Source of the DNA: an uncultured Peptostreptococcus sp.
GTDB lineage: Bacteria; Bacillota; Clostridia; Peptostreptococcales; Peptostreptococcaceae
DNA: 64,000 nt
Assembly: GCA_900759325.1 (NCBI GenBank)
Contig: CAAEUW010000029.1
Coordinates: 61,891 to 125,890, forward strand
Direction of reading: 5' to 3'
The notes beneath the pieces were generated by a model, which was not told the origin of the DNA, searched no databases, and worked only from the letters and a program-made list of their open reading frames with translations. Of this stretch, positions 33,268 through 43,282 are shown one piece after another. Position 1 is the stretch's first letter. Each line of letters starts with the position of its first letter. The position numbers and the translations under genes are program-made.

Positions 33268-35424
33268 CTATTTCATGACACCTTCAAGCAAATTGTATAT
33301 CTGATTGTATGAATTAGCATTTATGCCTCCACCTATCTGATATAGGAGGCTAGTACTCCTTGGATATAGGACATCCTTTTGGTACACGGATACACTAGAC
33401 CCTGCCAATACTATTGGTGAATCAGACTTCTGAGCAAAGGCACTCACTGTAATTGCATCTATCGGTGCATCACTCCTAGTGATAAATACCTTTGGTGAGA
33501 ATGGCTGTGTATAGAATTTTTCTATAACCCTTGTGTTGGTTTGAATCCTATCATTACCATAAATCCTATTTGAACTTAGGTCCATATTTAAGGCTGATCC
33601 TAGCTGGCTTATAACTGAATCTGATAGTACATTAGGACCACCTATAAAGTATATGTTTTTTATCTGTCTGTTCTTTATCCAATTAATTGAATCCTGGTTT
33701 ATAGACTTGTTTGAAGATACTATAATAGGACTCCTATTTTTGCCTGCCTTAGATGCTATTGATAAAACATCCACTAGGGCATCCTTACTAGCTATGTAGA
33801 CTGTATCTACCTGCTTGTCTTCTGCTAATTTATCTGCAATTTGCCTAGATGCCACCTCTATATCTGAGCTATATATCTTTTCTATTGTCACATTAGATAT
33901 TTTTTCCTTGATACTTGCAAGGTCCTTGTTGATTGCAAAGTTGTTTGTACCTACAAGGATTACCTTCTTGGCTCCTAGTCTCTTAATCTCCTTTATTGTG
34001 TTGTCACTAAGCTTTCTTGGATAGCTAAGTAATATTGGGGCATTGTAACTTGCTGCCAGTGGACTCGATACCACTCCAGCAATTAGGTCCTTACCATTTA
34101 CCAATACTACTGTTGATGATCCACTTTTCCAACCCTGCTGACTTATCTTTATAGCAGTTTCTGACCTATCTGCACCCCATAATTTATTCTGATATGGGTA
34201 CCTCCTATTAGGATCTGCCTGTTGGTCAGTAGTAGTTGTCGTTGATGTAGTTGTCGTATACAGGGCCTTAAGATCATTTGCAACCTGTCCTATATTTACT
34301 ACATCTCTTGCAGAGAAGAATACACTTCCCTTTATATCCTTATACTTTCTATTTAAGTTTATCTGACTTTTAATTTCTGCGGCTACATTTTCACCATTGT
34401 ATTCAGACTGACCATGCTTGTAGATACCCTGACCTATGTATAGGTCTACTCCTGTGCCACTTACCTGGTCTGACCACCATTTTACAAGGGTAGCATAGTC
34501 CGCCTTTGGATGCCCTATCTTCCAGTATACCTGTGGTACAACATAGTCCACTAAACCATTCTTAATCCAGTACCTAGTATCTGCATATTGCTTGTTATAT
34601 GATTCTCCCCCACTAGTTCTGGAACCATTCGAATCATTGCTCGAGTTCCTCCATATACCGGCTGGGCTTATTCCAAAGACAAGATTAGAGTTTATTGACT
34701 TTATCCTATCCCTTACAGTCTTGACCATATTGTTTATATTGGCCCTTCTCCAGTTTTCAATATTTCCACTTCCGTACTTGTTATAGGTATCGGAATCTGG
34801 GAAACCTGGTCCTGGATAGAAGTAGTCATCAAAATGTATTCCATCAACCTGATAATTTTCAACTACTTCTGCTACCACATCTGCTATATACTGGGTTACC
34901 TCTGGCTTACCAGGGTCATAGTACCATTTTCCGTTGTACTTGATTACCCAATCCCTATGAGTATTTATGGGATTTGATGCTGATGTGGAACTAATATCGT
35001 CATATATACTTGCCCTATATGGATTAAACCAAGCATGTACCTTCATCCCCCTCTTATGAGACTCCTCTAAGATAAATTGTAGGGGGTCATAGCCTGGATT
35101 TTGTCCCTGCTTACCTGTTAGGAACCTGGACCATGGGCTAATATTTGACTTATAAAATGCATCTGATTCTGGCCTAACCTGGACCATTAGGGTGTTTATT
35201 CCTACATTCTTTAGTCTTTCGATTAGACTGATGTACTCCTGTTTCTGCTTCTCAGCATTACCATAAGAAGCTTTTGAAGGCCAGTCTATATTGAATACCG
35301 TAGATATCCACGCTGCCCTGACTTCTGAATCCTGGGCTTTAACTGTACCCATGTTAGCCATAGATGATAGCAGCATGCTAAGGGCTAGAGCTAGTGTTGC
35401 GACAAAAGAAACTTTCTTTTTCAT
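33268..35424 (-). CDS. Secreted GHL10 (DUF187) glycoside hydrolase with CWB2 anchor
   Basis: This 718-residue protein has a signal peptide (1-30) and a GHL10/DUF187 TIM-barrel (about 36-345: EVRAAWISTVFNIDWPS, VQVRPESDAFY, HAWFNPYRAS, GIHFDDYFYPGP). A Thr-rich linker (about 392-403) and three CWB2 repeats to the C-terminus follow. Related YngK/DUF187 proteins are putative glycan hydrolases; some cut peptidoglycan-type glycans lacking peptides. It is probably a surface enzyme tethered through CWB2 to the wall polymer. AGGAGG precedes the ATG. Confidence 0.9.
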   Translation of the reverse strand: MKKKVSFVATLALALSMLLSSMANMGTVKAQDSEVRAAWISTVFNIDWPSKASYGNAEKQKQEYISLIERLKNVGINTLMVQVRPESDAFYKSNISPWSRFLTGKQGQNPGYDPLQFILEESHKRGMKVHAWFNPYRASIYDDISSTSASNPINTHRDWVIKYNGKWYYDPGKPEVTQYIADVVAEVVENYQVDGIHFDDYFYPGPGFPDSDTYNKYGSGNIENWRRANINNMVKTVRDRIKSINSNLVFGISPAGIWRNSSNDSNGSRTSGGESYNKQYADTRYWIKNGLVDYVVPQVYWKIGHPKADYATLVKWWSDQVSGTGVDLYIGQGIYKHGQSEYNGENVAAEIKSQINLNRKYKDIKGSVFFSARDVVNIGQVANDLKALYTTTTSTTTTTDQQADPNRRYPYQNKLWGADRSETAIKISQQGWKSGSSTVVLVNGKDLIAGVVSSPLAASYNAPILLSYPRKLSDNTIKEIKRLGAKKVILVGTNNFAINKDLASIKEKISNVTIEKIYSSDIEVASRQIADKLAEDKQVDTVYIASKDALVDVLSIASKAGKNRSPIIVSSNKSINQDSINWIKNRQIKNIYFIGGPNVLSDSVISQLGSALNMDLSSNRIYGNDRIQTNTRVIEKFYTQPFSPKVFITRSDAPIDAITVSAFAQKSDSPIVLAGSSVSVYQKDVLYPRSTSLLYQIGGGINANSYNQIYNLLEGVMK

Positions 35425-35640
35425 TCTTTTCCTCCTAATAAAACATCAACTAGCCAGTATGTAATAAACACCCAAACTGAAATATAATTTCTTTCTAAGA
35501 TGTTATTTTATATTATGCTTTATATACTACTATAAGATTCTTCATTAAACAATAATTATAGATAAATCGAATATATATATTTATGCTATATATAAAATCT
35601 ATAGTAGCTACTACATACTGGTGAAAATAGTTATTTATAC
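35425..35640 (-). promoter_or_regulatory. Leader and possible promoter of the GHL10-CWB2 gene
   Basis: TTGTTT (35552-35547), a 17-base spacer and TAGTAT (35529-35524) could be its promoter, leaving about 95 bases of leader. Further upstream is the palindrome TAGTAGCTACTA (about 35600-35612). No gene is seen in this gap. Confidence 0.4.
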
Positions 35641-35687
35641 AAAAAATGCGACTATAATGCAACAAGTTAATGTCGATTATAGTCGCA
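35641..35687 (-). terminator. Terminator of the NlpC/P60 gene
   Basis: A perfect 12-bp stem (arms 35676-35687 and 35647-35658) with a 17-base loop is followed on the minus strand by TTTTTT. Confidence 0.85.
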
Positions 35688-35741
35688 ATATTTTCATAGA
35701 TTAAATTGCTATATATTTTAGGTCAATAAATTAGACTTACT

Positions 35742-36968
35742 TTACTGTATTACTCTTCTTGCAGTTGTATAACCACCCAAGTTGGCTATTGTAACTGTAG
35801 ACCCTGGCTGTGGAGCGTGTATATACTTCCCATTACCTATATAAAGTGCTACATGGTGAACTGGTGAACCCCAGAAAATCAAATCTCCTGGTCTTAATTC
35901 AGCCCTAGATACATATGTACCTACAGTAGCCTGGTCCTTAGATACTCTTGGTAGGGTAATTCCTGCACCATTACTAAATGAATAAAGCATTAAACCTGAG
36001 CAGTCAAAAGTATTTGGTCCCTGGGCACCCCATACATAGTTAGAACCTATCTTTGACTTGGCAACCTCAATTACCTTGTTTATCTTGATCTGCGAAGAGC
36101 TAGACGCCAAACTACCACCAGCGTTAAACTTGTATGTAACACCGTTTATGTTTTTAGTAGTATTTGTCAACATCACACCATTCTGGTCAAAATAGTAAAG
36201 ATTGTTGTCTATCTTTCTCCATAGGTTTTCTGCCCTATTAAAGGTATTTAAGAAATAGTACCACTTGCCGTTTTCCTTGTACCATCCTCTTACCTTTTTA
36301 CCATCCTGGTACCTATAGTACTTACCAGCTTCATATAGGACACCATTCTTCTTAGTTGAAGCTGCCTCTATTAGGGTCTGCTGACCTAGATCATAAAGCT
36401 TCTGCTGTTCAGCACTTACTTCATCTAGCTTCTTATTAGAATCAAGGTTTACCATATGACCATTCTGGTCAAACTGGTACTCTTTACCATCAATGCTAAT
36501 TCTCTGGTCCTTGATCATTATACCATCCTTGTTGAAATAGTATAAGTATCCATTGATTTTTCTCCACATATTCTGTGGAAGTTCATATGTGTTTATAATA
36601 TAGTACTTGTTACCCTTGTACTCTATCCATCCTTTTTTCTGTACATTATTTACATAGAAATACCACTTGCCATTTTCCTTTACAAATCCATTAAAACCGC
36701 TGCTAGCAACCTTTATCGGATTTTCATTTGGAGTAACTTCCAACTGGCTTTCTTCTGGTGTACTTGCTGTCTGACTACTTGCATCAGTAGTAACTACTTC
36801 TGCATCACTAGTGGACTGACCATCTACAACGGCTTGTTGGCTTGTTATTACTTCAACTTGTTCATCCGCCTTTACACTTGTTGAATACATAAAAGCACTT
36901 GATGACAAAACAAATGTCGCTAAGGCTATGGCAATTATTCTTTTGTTCGTTCTCTTTTTAAACTGCAT
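35742..36968 (-). CDS. Secreted NlpC/P60 endopeptidase with choline-binding-type repeats
   Basis: This 408-residue probable peptidoglycan endopeptidase has a signal peptide (about 1-34) and a Ser/Thr-rich stretch. Aromatic repeats of the CW_binding_1 (PF01473) type run from about 90 to 285 (GKWYFY, GYLYYFNKDGIM, GKWYYF, NNLYYFDQNGVM). The C-terminal NlpC/P60 domain has Cys in FDCSGL, His in HHVALYIG and a third polar residue in YIHAPQPG. It uses a wall-binding module different from its CWB2 neighbours. AAAGGAGG precedes the ATG. It is probably transcribed from its own promoter after murJ. Confidence 0.92.
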   Translation of the reverse strand: MQFKKRTNKRIIAIALATFVLSSSAFMYSTSVKADEQVEVITSQQAVVDGQSTSDAEVVTTDASSQTASTPEESQLEVTPNENPIKVASSGFNGFVKENGKWYFYVNNVQKKGWIEYKGNKYYIINTYELPQNMWRKINGYLYYFNKDGIMIKDQRISIDGKEYQFDQNGHMVNLDSNKKLDEVSAEQQKLYDLGQQTLIEAASTKKNGVLYEAGKYYRYQDGKKVRGWYKENGKWYYFLNTFNRAENLWRKIDNNLYYFDQNGVMLTNTTKNINGVTYKFNAGGSLASSSSQIKINKVIEVAKSKIGSNYVWGAQGPNTFDCSGLMLYSFSNGAGITLPRVSKDQATVGTYVSRAELRPGDLIFWGSPVHHVALYIGNGKYIHAPQPGSTVTIANLGGYTTARRVIQ

Positions 36969-37008
36969 CTCTGCCTCCTTTGGTTAAATATATCCTTCAA
37001 CAATTACA

Positions 37009-37037
37009 ATTCTACCATATGTCCACAAATAAAGCAA
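37009..37037 (-). promoter_or_regulatory. Promoter of the NlpC/P60 gene
   Basis: TTGCTT (37037-37032), a 17-base spacer and TAGAAT (37014-37009) on the minus strand, just after the hairpin at 37036-37068. Confidence 0.6.
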
Positions 37038-37068
37038 GGTAAAAATTACAATTTGTAACTTTTACCTT
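37036..37068 (-). terminator. Hairpin after murJ
   Basis: A 15-bp near-perfect palindrome with a 3-base loop, centred on TTACA-ATT-TGTAA. The T-tract is weak. It may end the polysaccharide operon; the same core occurs in the promoter of the CWB2-amidase gene. Confidence 0.5.
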
Positions 37069-37099
37069 CTTTTAACTGAATATATATTTACATTTTATG

Positions 37100-38659
37100 T
37101 TATTTTTGTAACCTTTTAACCTTCTTCTTTACCACTCCAAAGAACATGTCAAAAATCATTTCATACTCTTCTACCCTTAGGAAGTGCATTATTAGAGCAT
37201 ATACGATTACACCAACTCCAACGGCTGAAGCCAGAGCAATAAGCTTAAATAATAGGCCTCCTACTAGACTGCTAGCCACTATACCATAAACTAATTTAAC
37301 GCCCAGTCCCATTATTAGGGCAGCAAAAAGAGATTTTACGAAGACAATATAGTTGTCCCTAGAGGAGTAGCCCTCAATTTTCTTTCTCATACTACGATTG
37401 AAAAGGAGGAGACCTATATAGGCTGAAACTGCCGTTGCAATTGCCAAGCCTTTATAGCCAAGAGGTTTAACTAGTATCAGATTCAAGCTTATATTAAATA
37501 CAATTGATATAATACTGTTAATCATAGGAGTCTTGCTATCCTCCATAGAATAGAATCCCCTAGTAAGGACATCCCTTAGGGCAAAGGCCAAAATACCTAT
37601 TACATATATCCATAATATACTAGCTGTCATAGTGGTATCTTTAGAAGTAAAGGCATTTCTTTGGAAAAGTACCTCAACTATCTGTCTAGAAAGGACTATA
37701 CAGCCTACTATTATGGGCACTAGGGCCACAATTATTACATTCATGGTCTTCTTTAAGCTATTTAGGAAGCTATCCATCCTATCAGAAACTATCATGCTAG
37801 AAAGTCTTGGGTATATTACAGCAAGTATAGAGGTTATAAATAGGGCCTGAACAAATTCATATAGTTTTATAGCATAACTAAAAGAAGCTACTACCTCTGT
37901 ACCTAGCAATGAAGCTAGGGATTTGTCAACTATTGAATTTATTTGATTGGCACCCACACCTATGACAACCGGTAATATAAGAATCATCATATCCTTCATA
38001 ACTGGGTCCTTAAGATTAATCTTAGGTCTGTACCTATAGCCTTCCTTGTACACGAAAGGAAGCTGAAATAAAGCCTTGGCTGAAATAGCTATTAGGGTAC
38101 CTATTACTAGTACCATTGGACTTGTCTTTAAACTCAGGTATATAGATACTATTATAATTATACTATAAGGCATACCAATAAAACCTGGTATAACATACCT
38201 CTTTTTTATCTGAAGGTAGGATGTAAATATATTAGCTAAACCTACAAAGACAATACTTGGTAGTAAGATTCTTGTATACTGAACGCATAGGGTATATACA
38301 TCACCCTGGTAACCCGGTGCAAATACCTTAACCAAGGGACCTGCAAAGATTATACCTAGTCCAGCTATTGATAGACAGACTATCACTACAAGATTAACAA
38401 CTGAATTTAAAAATCCCATGGCCCTCTCTGTAGAGTCTTCACTTGCTAACTTATTATATAGGGGGATTAGACTCGTGGCTAGAGCTGTACCTATTACTGC
38501 AAAAAGTATTGTCGAAATACTGTTGGCAGTTGAATATACTGCGGCATACTTTCCTGTACCATAGGCTGATGCCAAGACGCTATCTCTAAATAGACCCAAT
38601 ATCTTGGATACTATTGTAACTATCATCAAAAGGACGGTAGCCCTTGCTGCTTTTGACAT
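37100..38659 (-). CDS. murJ: Lipid II flippase MurJ/MviN family
   Basis: This 519-residue membrane protein of about 14 helices belongs to the MOP superfamily (MviN). The N-terminus AARATVLLMIVTIVSKILGLFRD and later LLPVVIGVGANQINSIVD region are typical. It may flip lipid II for peptidoglycan; located at the end of a polysaccharide operon it could instead flip the lipid-linked repeat unit, as proposed for the mviN of the C. difficile PSII locus. Sequence alone does not separate the two. Confidence 0.88.
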   Translation of the reverse strand: MSKAARATVLLMIVTIVSKILGLFRDSVLASAYGTGKYAAVYSTANSISTILFAVIGTALATSLIPLYNKLASEDSTERAMGFLNSVVNLVVIVCLSIAGLGIIFAGPLVKVFAPGYQGDVYTLCVQYTRILLPSIVFVGLANIFTSYLQIKKRYVIPGFIGMPYSIIIIVSIYLSLKTSPMVLVIGTLIAISAKALFQLPFVYKEGYRYRPKINLKDPVMKDMMILILPVVIGVGANQINSIVDKSLASLLGTEVVASFSYAIKLYEFVQALFITSILAVIYPRLSSMIVSDRMDSFLNSLKKTMNVIIVALVPIIVGCIVLSRQIVEVLFQRNAFTSKDTTMTASILWIYVIGILAFALRDVLTRGFYSMEDSKTPMINSIISIVFNISLNLILVKPLGYKGLAIATAVSAYIGLLLFNRSMRKKIEGYSSRDNYIVFVKSLFAALIMGLGVKLVYGIVASSLVGGLLFKLIALASAVGVGVIVYALIMHFLRVEEYEMIFDMFFGVVKKKVKRLQK

Positions 38660-38670
38660 AACTTTCTCCT

Positions 38671-40116
38671 CTATCTTAACTTGTTGACATCTTCAGGCTT
38701 TCTGTAGCTATCAACCAACTTCTTTATCATACTAATTACCTTAGGGACATCTTCTTCTTCAGAAGCAGACTTCAATTCAGCTAGCTGACTAAAAATTTCA
38801 TCCCTATTAAACTCTTGTGGCTTGCCTATGAAAATTTTATTGTGGTCTGTAACCTTTAGGCCTTCTTCAGCCATCAAAAGCTCCTCATATAGCTTTTCAC
38901 CTGGCCTCAAACCTGTGTAAACTATATCTATATCTACATTCGGTTCAAAACCGCTTAGTCTTATCATATTCCTAGCCAAGTCATCAATTTTAACTGGATC
39001 TCCCATATCGAGGACAAAAATTTCCCCACCAGACGCCATAGCGCCTGCCTGCATTACAAGTGCAACTGCCTCTGGTATAGTCATAAAGTACCTTATTATA
39101 TCCTTGTGGGTAACAGTCACAGGACCACCAGCCTGAATCTGAGACTTGAAGAGTGGAACCACTGACCCATTACTTCCTAATACATTACCAAACCTAACTG
39201 CCACAAAGTCTGTAGAACTATTTTCGTTATAAATCTGTATCAGTTTTTCTGCTAACCTCTTTGTTGCACCCATTATGTTAGTTGGGTTAACAGCCTTATC
39301 TGTAGATATTAGTACAAACTTGTCTACACCATACTTATCAGATACCTTTAGAAGGTTTCGTGTACCAAACACATTGTTTTTAACTGCCTCTGTCGGATTG
39401 GCCTCCATTAAAGGCACATGCTTATGGGCTGCAGCATGAAAAACAATATTAGGCCTATACTTTGAAAATACTTTTTCTAGCCTCTTTTCTTCCCTAATAT
39501 TAGCTATAACAACATCCATATCCAGTTGGTTATCATACTTCATCCATAGTTCCTGCTGCACATTATATACATTATTTTCATAATTATCCAGCAATATTAG
39601 CTTGCTTGGTCCATACTTATAGATCTGTCTACATAACTCAGATCCGATTGTTCCCCCAGCCCCGGTAACCATGACAATTTTTTGAGATATATAATCCCTA
39701 ATCTTGTCCATATCTAGGCTGACTGGATCTCTACCTAAAAGGTCGTCTATCTCAACATCTCTTATTATTTTAAAATCAACCTTGCCATCTATTATCTCCA
39801 AAAAGCCTGGTATAGTTTTCGTGTAGCAAGAGGTAGACCTGCATATATCTATGATTTCCTTCTTCCTCTTGTTGCTTATATTGGCAATAGAAAATATTAT
39901 TTCATCTACCATTAATTCCTTAACAAGTCTTGGTATATCTTTAACCCTACCATCAACAAACTTACCACATACTTCTTGACCCAGTAATAGCTCATTGTCA
40001 TCTATAAGTGCAACAACCTGCCTATTTAATTTTCCCTTATTTTTATTAATTTCATTGATGACCATCTGGCCAGCTTCACCTGCACCAACTATCATCACCC
40101 TCGACAATTTCGCCAT
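38671..40116 (-). CDS. CapD-like nucleotide-sugar 4,6-dehydratase/epimerase without membrane helices
   Basis: This 481-residue protein has two Rossmann parts. The first is a CoA-binding-like domain (VMIVGAGEAGQMV, about residues 7-19). The second is the catalytic SDR domain (TGAGGTIGSE, AAAHKHVPLME, STDKAVNPTN, MGATKR with Met in place of the usual Tyr, as in long CapD enzymes). Long CapD/PglF proteins are about 600 residues and begin with four membrane helices; those are missing here. It probably makes a 4-keto-6-deoxy sugar nucleotide for the polymer. The gene starts 75 bases after the GT4 gene. Confidence 0.88.
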   Translation of the reverse strand: MAKLSRVMIVGAGEAGQMVINEINKNKGKLNRQVVALIDDNELLLGQEVCGKFVDGRVKDIPRLVKELMVDEIIFSIANISNKRKKEIIDICRSTSCYTKTIPGFLEIIDGKVDFKIIRDVEIDDLLGRDPVSLDMDKIRDYISQKIVMVTGAGGTIGSELCRQIYKYGPSKLILLDNYENNVYNVQQELWMKYDNQLDMDVVIANIREEKRLEKVFSKYRPNIVFHAAAHKHVPLMEANPTEAVKNNVFGTRNLLKVSDKYGVDKFVLISTDKAVNPTNIMGATKRLAEKLIQIYNENSSTDFVAVRFGNVLGSNGSVVPLFKSQIQAGGPVTVTHKDIIRYFMTIPEAVALVMQAGAMASGGEIFVLDMGDPVKIDDLARNMIRLSGFEPNVDIDIVYTGLRPGEKLYEELLMAEEGLKVTDHNKIFIGKPQEFNRDEIFSQLAELKSASEEEDVPKVISMIKKLVDSYRKPEDVNKLR

Positions 40117-40191
40117 ACTTCACCTTTCATCAAACCTTATAAAAGGTCAATCTACAATATAGGCCTAGACCGATGTTTTAGTCCTATAATA

Positions 40192-41298
40192 CTACAATCT
40201 ATTTTTTTCTAGTACCATATCATATAGCTTAGATATATCCTCAAAGTTATCCTCAAATCTATAGGTAGACACTACGAATTCTCTAGCTCTTTTACCCATA
40301 TCTATCCTTAGCTGGTCATCAGTCATAAGTTTGTCCATAGCCTCAAAAAGCCCTTGAACTGACTTAGACTCTACTACTAGTCCTGTCTTCCCTTCATCAA
40401 CAGATTCAGGATGACCGCCTACCCTGGTTATTATTACTGGTACCTGGCAGGCCTGTGATTCAATAGCCGACACACCAAATCCTTCTCTCAAGGATGGGAA
40501 AACACATACATCACATGAATTGTATGTAGCTACAATAACTTGGGGCTGAACCCTTCCAAGGAAGCTAATAGACGCCCTTGATTCAAGCCCTGATACCTGG
40601 TCCTTAAGGGCTGCTTCTTCCTGACCACTACCACCAATTAGGAGCCTTAGCTTTTTGCCCTTATAAGCGCCCTGGTATTTAGTATAAAGTTTGTCGTATG
40701 CCTCTATTAGGTATTTAATACCATATTTTTTTTCTAGACTCTTTACGATACCAAAGGTAAAATAGGCTTGATCCTTAGCCTCATCTATTGGTTTAAACCT
40801 ATTTGTGTCTACTCCGAAGTACGTAATATAAACCTTTTTATTCGTATAAAGATTTGCCTCTCTAGCCATATCTATACTATTTGAAAAAATATAGTCTGCC
40901 TTCTTAAAATTATACTTGATAATCATCTTTTGAAGCAGACCATTTCTAGGAAAGTCATATATATCAGTACCCCATACAGACAAAATATATGGCTTGTATC
41001 CCATTAGGGCTCCCAAAAATCCATATGAGCTAGCATACTGGGCATGTAAAAAATCAGGTCTGATCTTTTCAATTAGAGCCTGGATTTCCTTCCTATGCTT
41101 AAGGTAGTTAAACTTACTAAATAGCCCCTTGTTCCTGACTTCATTTACATTTGTTTGAAAGTTGTGAACCGTCACACCATCAATGCTTCCACCATTTAGG
41201 GATATGATTTCAATCTCATAGCCCTTCTTTAAAAAGAAGTCACACCACTTTTTCACGTGTGGGTTCGAAGCATCTGCTAAATAACAAATTTTTGGCAT
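40192..41298 (-). CDS. Family 4 glycosyltransferase
   Basis: This 368-residue GT-B fold enzyme has an N-terminal acceptor domain (MPKICYLADASNPHVKKW) and a C-terminal nucleotide-sugar domain with the ExxxxxxxE motif (SLREGFGVSAIESQA). It belongs to the retaining GT4 type used for capsule and wall-polymer synthesis. Donor and acceptor are unknown. TAGGAGG lies before the ATG. It sits 63 bases after the GT2 gene in the polysaccharide operon. Confidence 0.9.
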   Translation of the reverse strand: MPKICYLADASNPHVKKWCDFFLKKGYEIEIISLNGGSIDGVTVHNFQTNVNEVRNKGLFSKFNYLKHRKEIQALIEKIRPDFLHAQYASSYGFLGALMGYKPYILSVWGTDIYDFPRNGLLQKMIIKYNFKKADYIFSNSIDMAREANLYTNKKVYITYFGVDTNRFKPIDEAKDQAYFTFGIVKSLEKKYGIKYLIEAYDKLYTKYQGAYKGKKLRLLIGGSGQEEAALKDQVSGLESRASISFLGRVQPQVIVATYNSCDVCVFPSLREGFGVSAIESQACQVPVIITRVGGHPESVDEGKTGLVVESKSVQGLFEAMDKLMTDDQLRIDMGKRAREFVVSTYRFEDNFEDISKLYDMVLEKNRL

Positions 41299-41361
41299 AT
41301 AAACCTCCTAGTTAACCCGTTTATTTTATGCCCCTATCCTTAATTAATACTAAACAAGGGC

Positions 41362-42126
41362 CTACTTTTCCTTTTTAAGTCTCTTCTTTGCTGCGTTATA
41401 TGCGTAGAAAATAAATACATATGACGCCTTCCATATACTTAATTTTTCTATATTTCTATAGGTATTCCAAGTTCTCTTAATGGCGTTGAACTTATTATGC
41501 GACAAAGATTCCTTGACTATCCTATACCATACTAGATCCTCATATATACCATAGGCATAGTCAACCCTCTTTAGTAAATTCAGCCATGTAGCTGTATCCT
41601 GACCTCGCCTAACATTTACCATCCTAAAGTCTCCCATCAAGCCCCTATCAATTAGTACAGTGGAACAACCTATAATAGTATTCTTCAAAAGACCATTGTA
41701 GTCAATTTTTTCTGGAGCCCTTGCAACCTTAGGGGTTGGGCTACCATCCGTGTTAGTGTACCTATAGGATGTAAAACAAAAAGCGACCTTCTTTTCAGCT
41801 AAAAAATCCATCTGTCTCTCCAGCTTTTCTGGTTTCCAGATATCATCACTGTCTAAAAAGGCAACATATCTACCGCTCGCCTCTGAAAGTCCAATATTCC
41901 TAGTAACGGCTGCTCCAGAATTTTTTTCTAGCTTTATATATTTAATTCTATCATCTTCCTTAGCCTTTTTTTCTATAATTTGCCCGGAAGAATCACTTGA
42001 ACAATCGTCCACCAATAATAACTCCCAATATTCGTAGGTCTGTGCCTGCACAGATTCTATTGTTTCTGTCAGAAAGTCCTCTGCATTATATACGGGTATT
42101 ATTATCGATACCAAACCTTCCTTCAT
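41362..42126 (-). CDS. Family 2 glycosyltransferase (TuaG-like)
   Basis: This 254-residue inverting GT-A enzyme has the opening VSIIIPVYNAE, the nucleotide-binding VDDCSSDSS, and the metal-binding FLDSDDIW. It is clearly a paralogue of the product of 45329-46108 and resembles TuaG-type transferases of teichuronic-acid and PSII-like loci. It lies 12 bases after the polymerase gene. Confidence 0.9.
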   Translation of the reverse strand: MKEGLVSIIIPVYNAEDFLTETIESVQAQTYEYWELLLVDDCSSDSSGQIIEKKAKEDDRIKYIKLEKNSGAAVTRNIGLSEASGRYVAFLDSDDIWKPEKLERQMDFLAEKKVAFCFTSYRYTNTDGSPTPKVARAPEKIDYNGLLKNTIIGCSTVLIDRGLMGDFRMVNVRRGQDTATWLNLLKRVDYAYGIYEDLVWYRIVKESLSHNKFNAIKRTWNTYRNIEKLSIWKASYVFIFYAYNAAKKRLKKEK

Positions 42127-42138
42127 GATATATATCTC

Positions 42139-43260
42139 CTAACCAATTCTCTTCCTAAACTTTTTAGGTCTCTGTAATTTCATTTTATTTAAACTTATAC
42201 TTTTTATATCAAATTTGGATATTCCATAAACTAACAATATTATACTTATATTGCTGGCAATATCAACCAAAATACTTTCTGCAAAACAGTAAGTCAAAAT
42301 ACTCACAAGTAAAAGTAGCTTGTCCTTCTGGTCTTCCTTGCATAGGCTGTACATCGCGAGGCAAATAAAGCCTATTATTACAATAAATACAATAAGTCCC
42401 ATGCTATACAGGGTCCAAATATAACCACTGTCTAGGGGCATTCTCTGAGAAAAGAGGATATCCCTAATATTTGGTGTGTAACCAAATATGTTAATCCCAC
42501 TTGTAGGGTGGGTAATGTATGAATGCCAATAAAGAGGTCTGTGCGATAATACCCTATTCAAGTAGTAATTTCCGCTTCCAAACAAGGCAATTAATATACT
42601 CAGTATAGACATAAATGCTGGAAATAGACCTATTAGTATAGCATTCCACTTCTTCCTAACATCGATACTTCTCAGTATCAAGAAGGCAATTGCCGTAACA
42701 ATAGCTGTCAGGAGACCCGTCCTTGTTATAGTCTGGGAATACATCAAAAACGCCATTAAAAATAAGGCTATGAAATCAATCTTCTTTTTACTATAAAACA
42801 CATAATAAAAGTAAGAAGACCATATTAAAAACATGCATATAAATGATGAGTTTGGATTTCCAAATCCAAAGTCATTTCTTCCTTCCAGATACTCAGTAGG
42901 GTGTATACCAAGTAGGTTGCCAACCAAGTAAATAGAAAAGAATATGGCATTGAAGACCATAAACCACTTTACCAGAAGTCTAAAATCACAAGTATAAAGA
43001 CCTAGGCAAAGGTAATAAACATAGGCCATAGTGATGTTTCTTGACATTACAAACTGTACACTAGCCAATAATAGGACCAATAAATGCGTTATATTAAATT
43101 TTCTTATATCACTTGCTATCATAATAGTCGATAGACCCAGACTAAGCACCATTATGTACCTAGAAAAGGAGTTCATATCGAAAAAGTCCCCGTAAAACTT
43201 GAAAACGGCCATAAAGACTATAATGATACCAAATAAATTTCTCCATTTATTCTTAAACAT
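42139..43260 (-). CDS. Wzy-like polysaccharide polymerase
   Basis: A polytopic membrane protein of about 373 residues with ten or so helices and a long extracytoplasmic loop in the second half (about residues 230-275, containing HRPLYWHSYITHPTSGINIF). This topology and its place among glycosyltransferases fit an O-antigen/capsule polymerase that joins repeat units outside the membrane. Sequence similarity in this family is low, so a ligase role is possible. ATG at 43260 has GGGAG 7 bases upstream. Confidence 0.78.
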   Translation of the reverse strand: MFKNKWRNLFGIIIVFMAVFKFYGDFFDMNSFSRYIMVLSLGLSTIMIASDIRKFNITHLLVLLLASVQFVMSRNITMAYVYYLCLGLYTCDFRLLVKWFMVFNAIFFSIYLVGNLLGIHPTEYLEGRNDFGFGNPNSSFICMFLIWSSYFYYVFYSKKKIDFIALFLMAFLMYSQTITRTGLLTAIVTAIAFLILRSIDVRKKWNAILIGLFPAFMSILSILIALFGSGNYYLNRVLSHRPLYWHSYITHPTSGINIFGYTPNIRDILFSQRMPLDSGYIWTLYSMGLIVFIVIIGFICLAMYSLCKEDQKDKLLLLVSILTYCFAESILVDIASNISIILLVYGISKFDIKSISLNKMKLQRPKKFRKRIG

Positions 43261-43282
43261 CAAACTACTCCCTTAGTATTAA

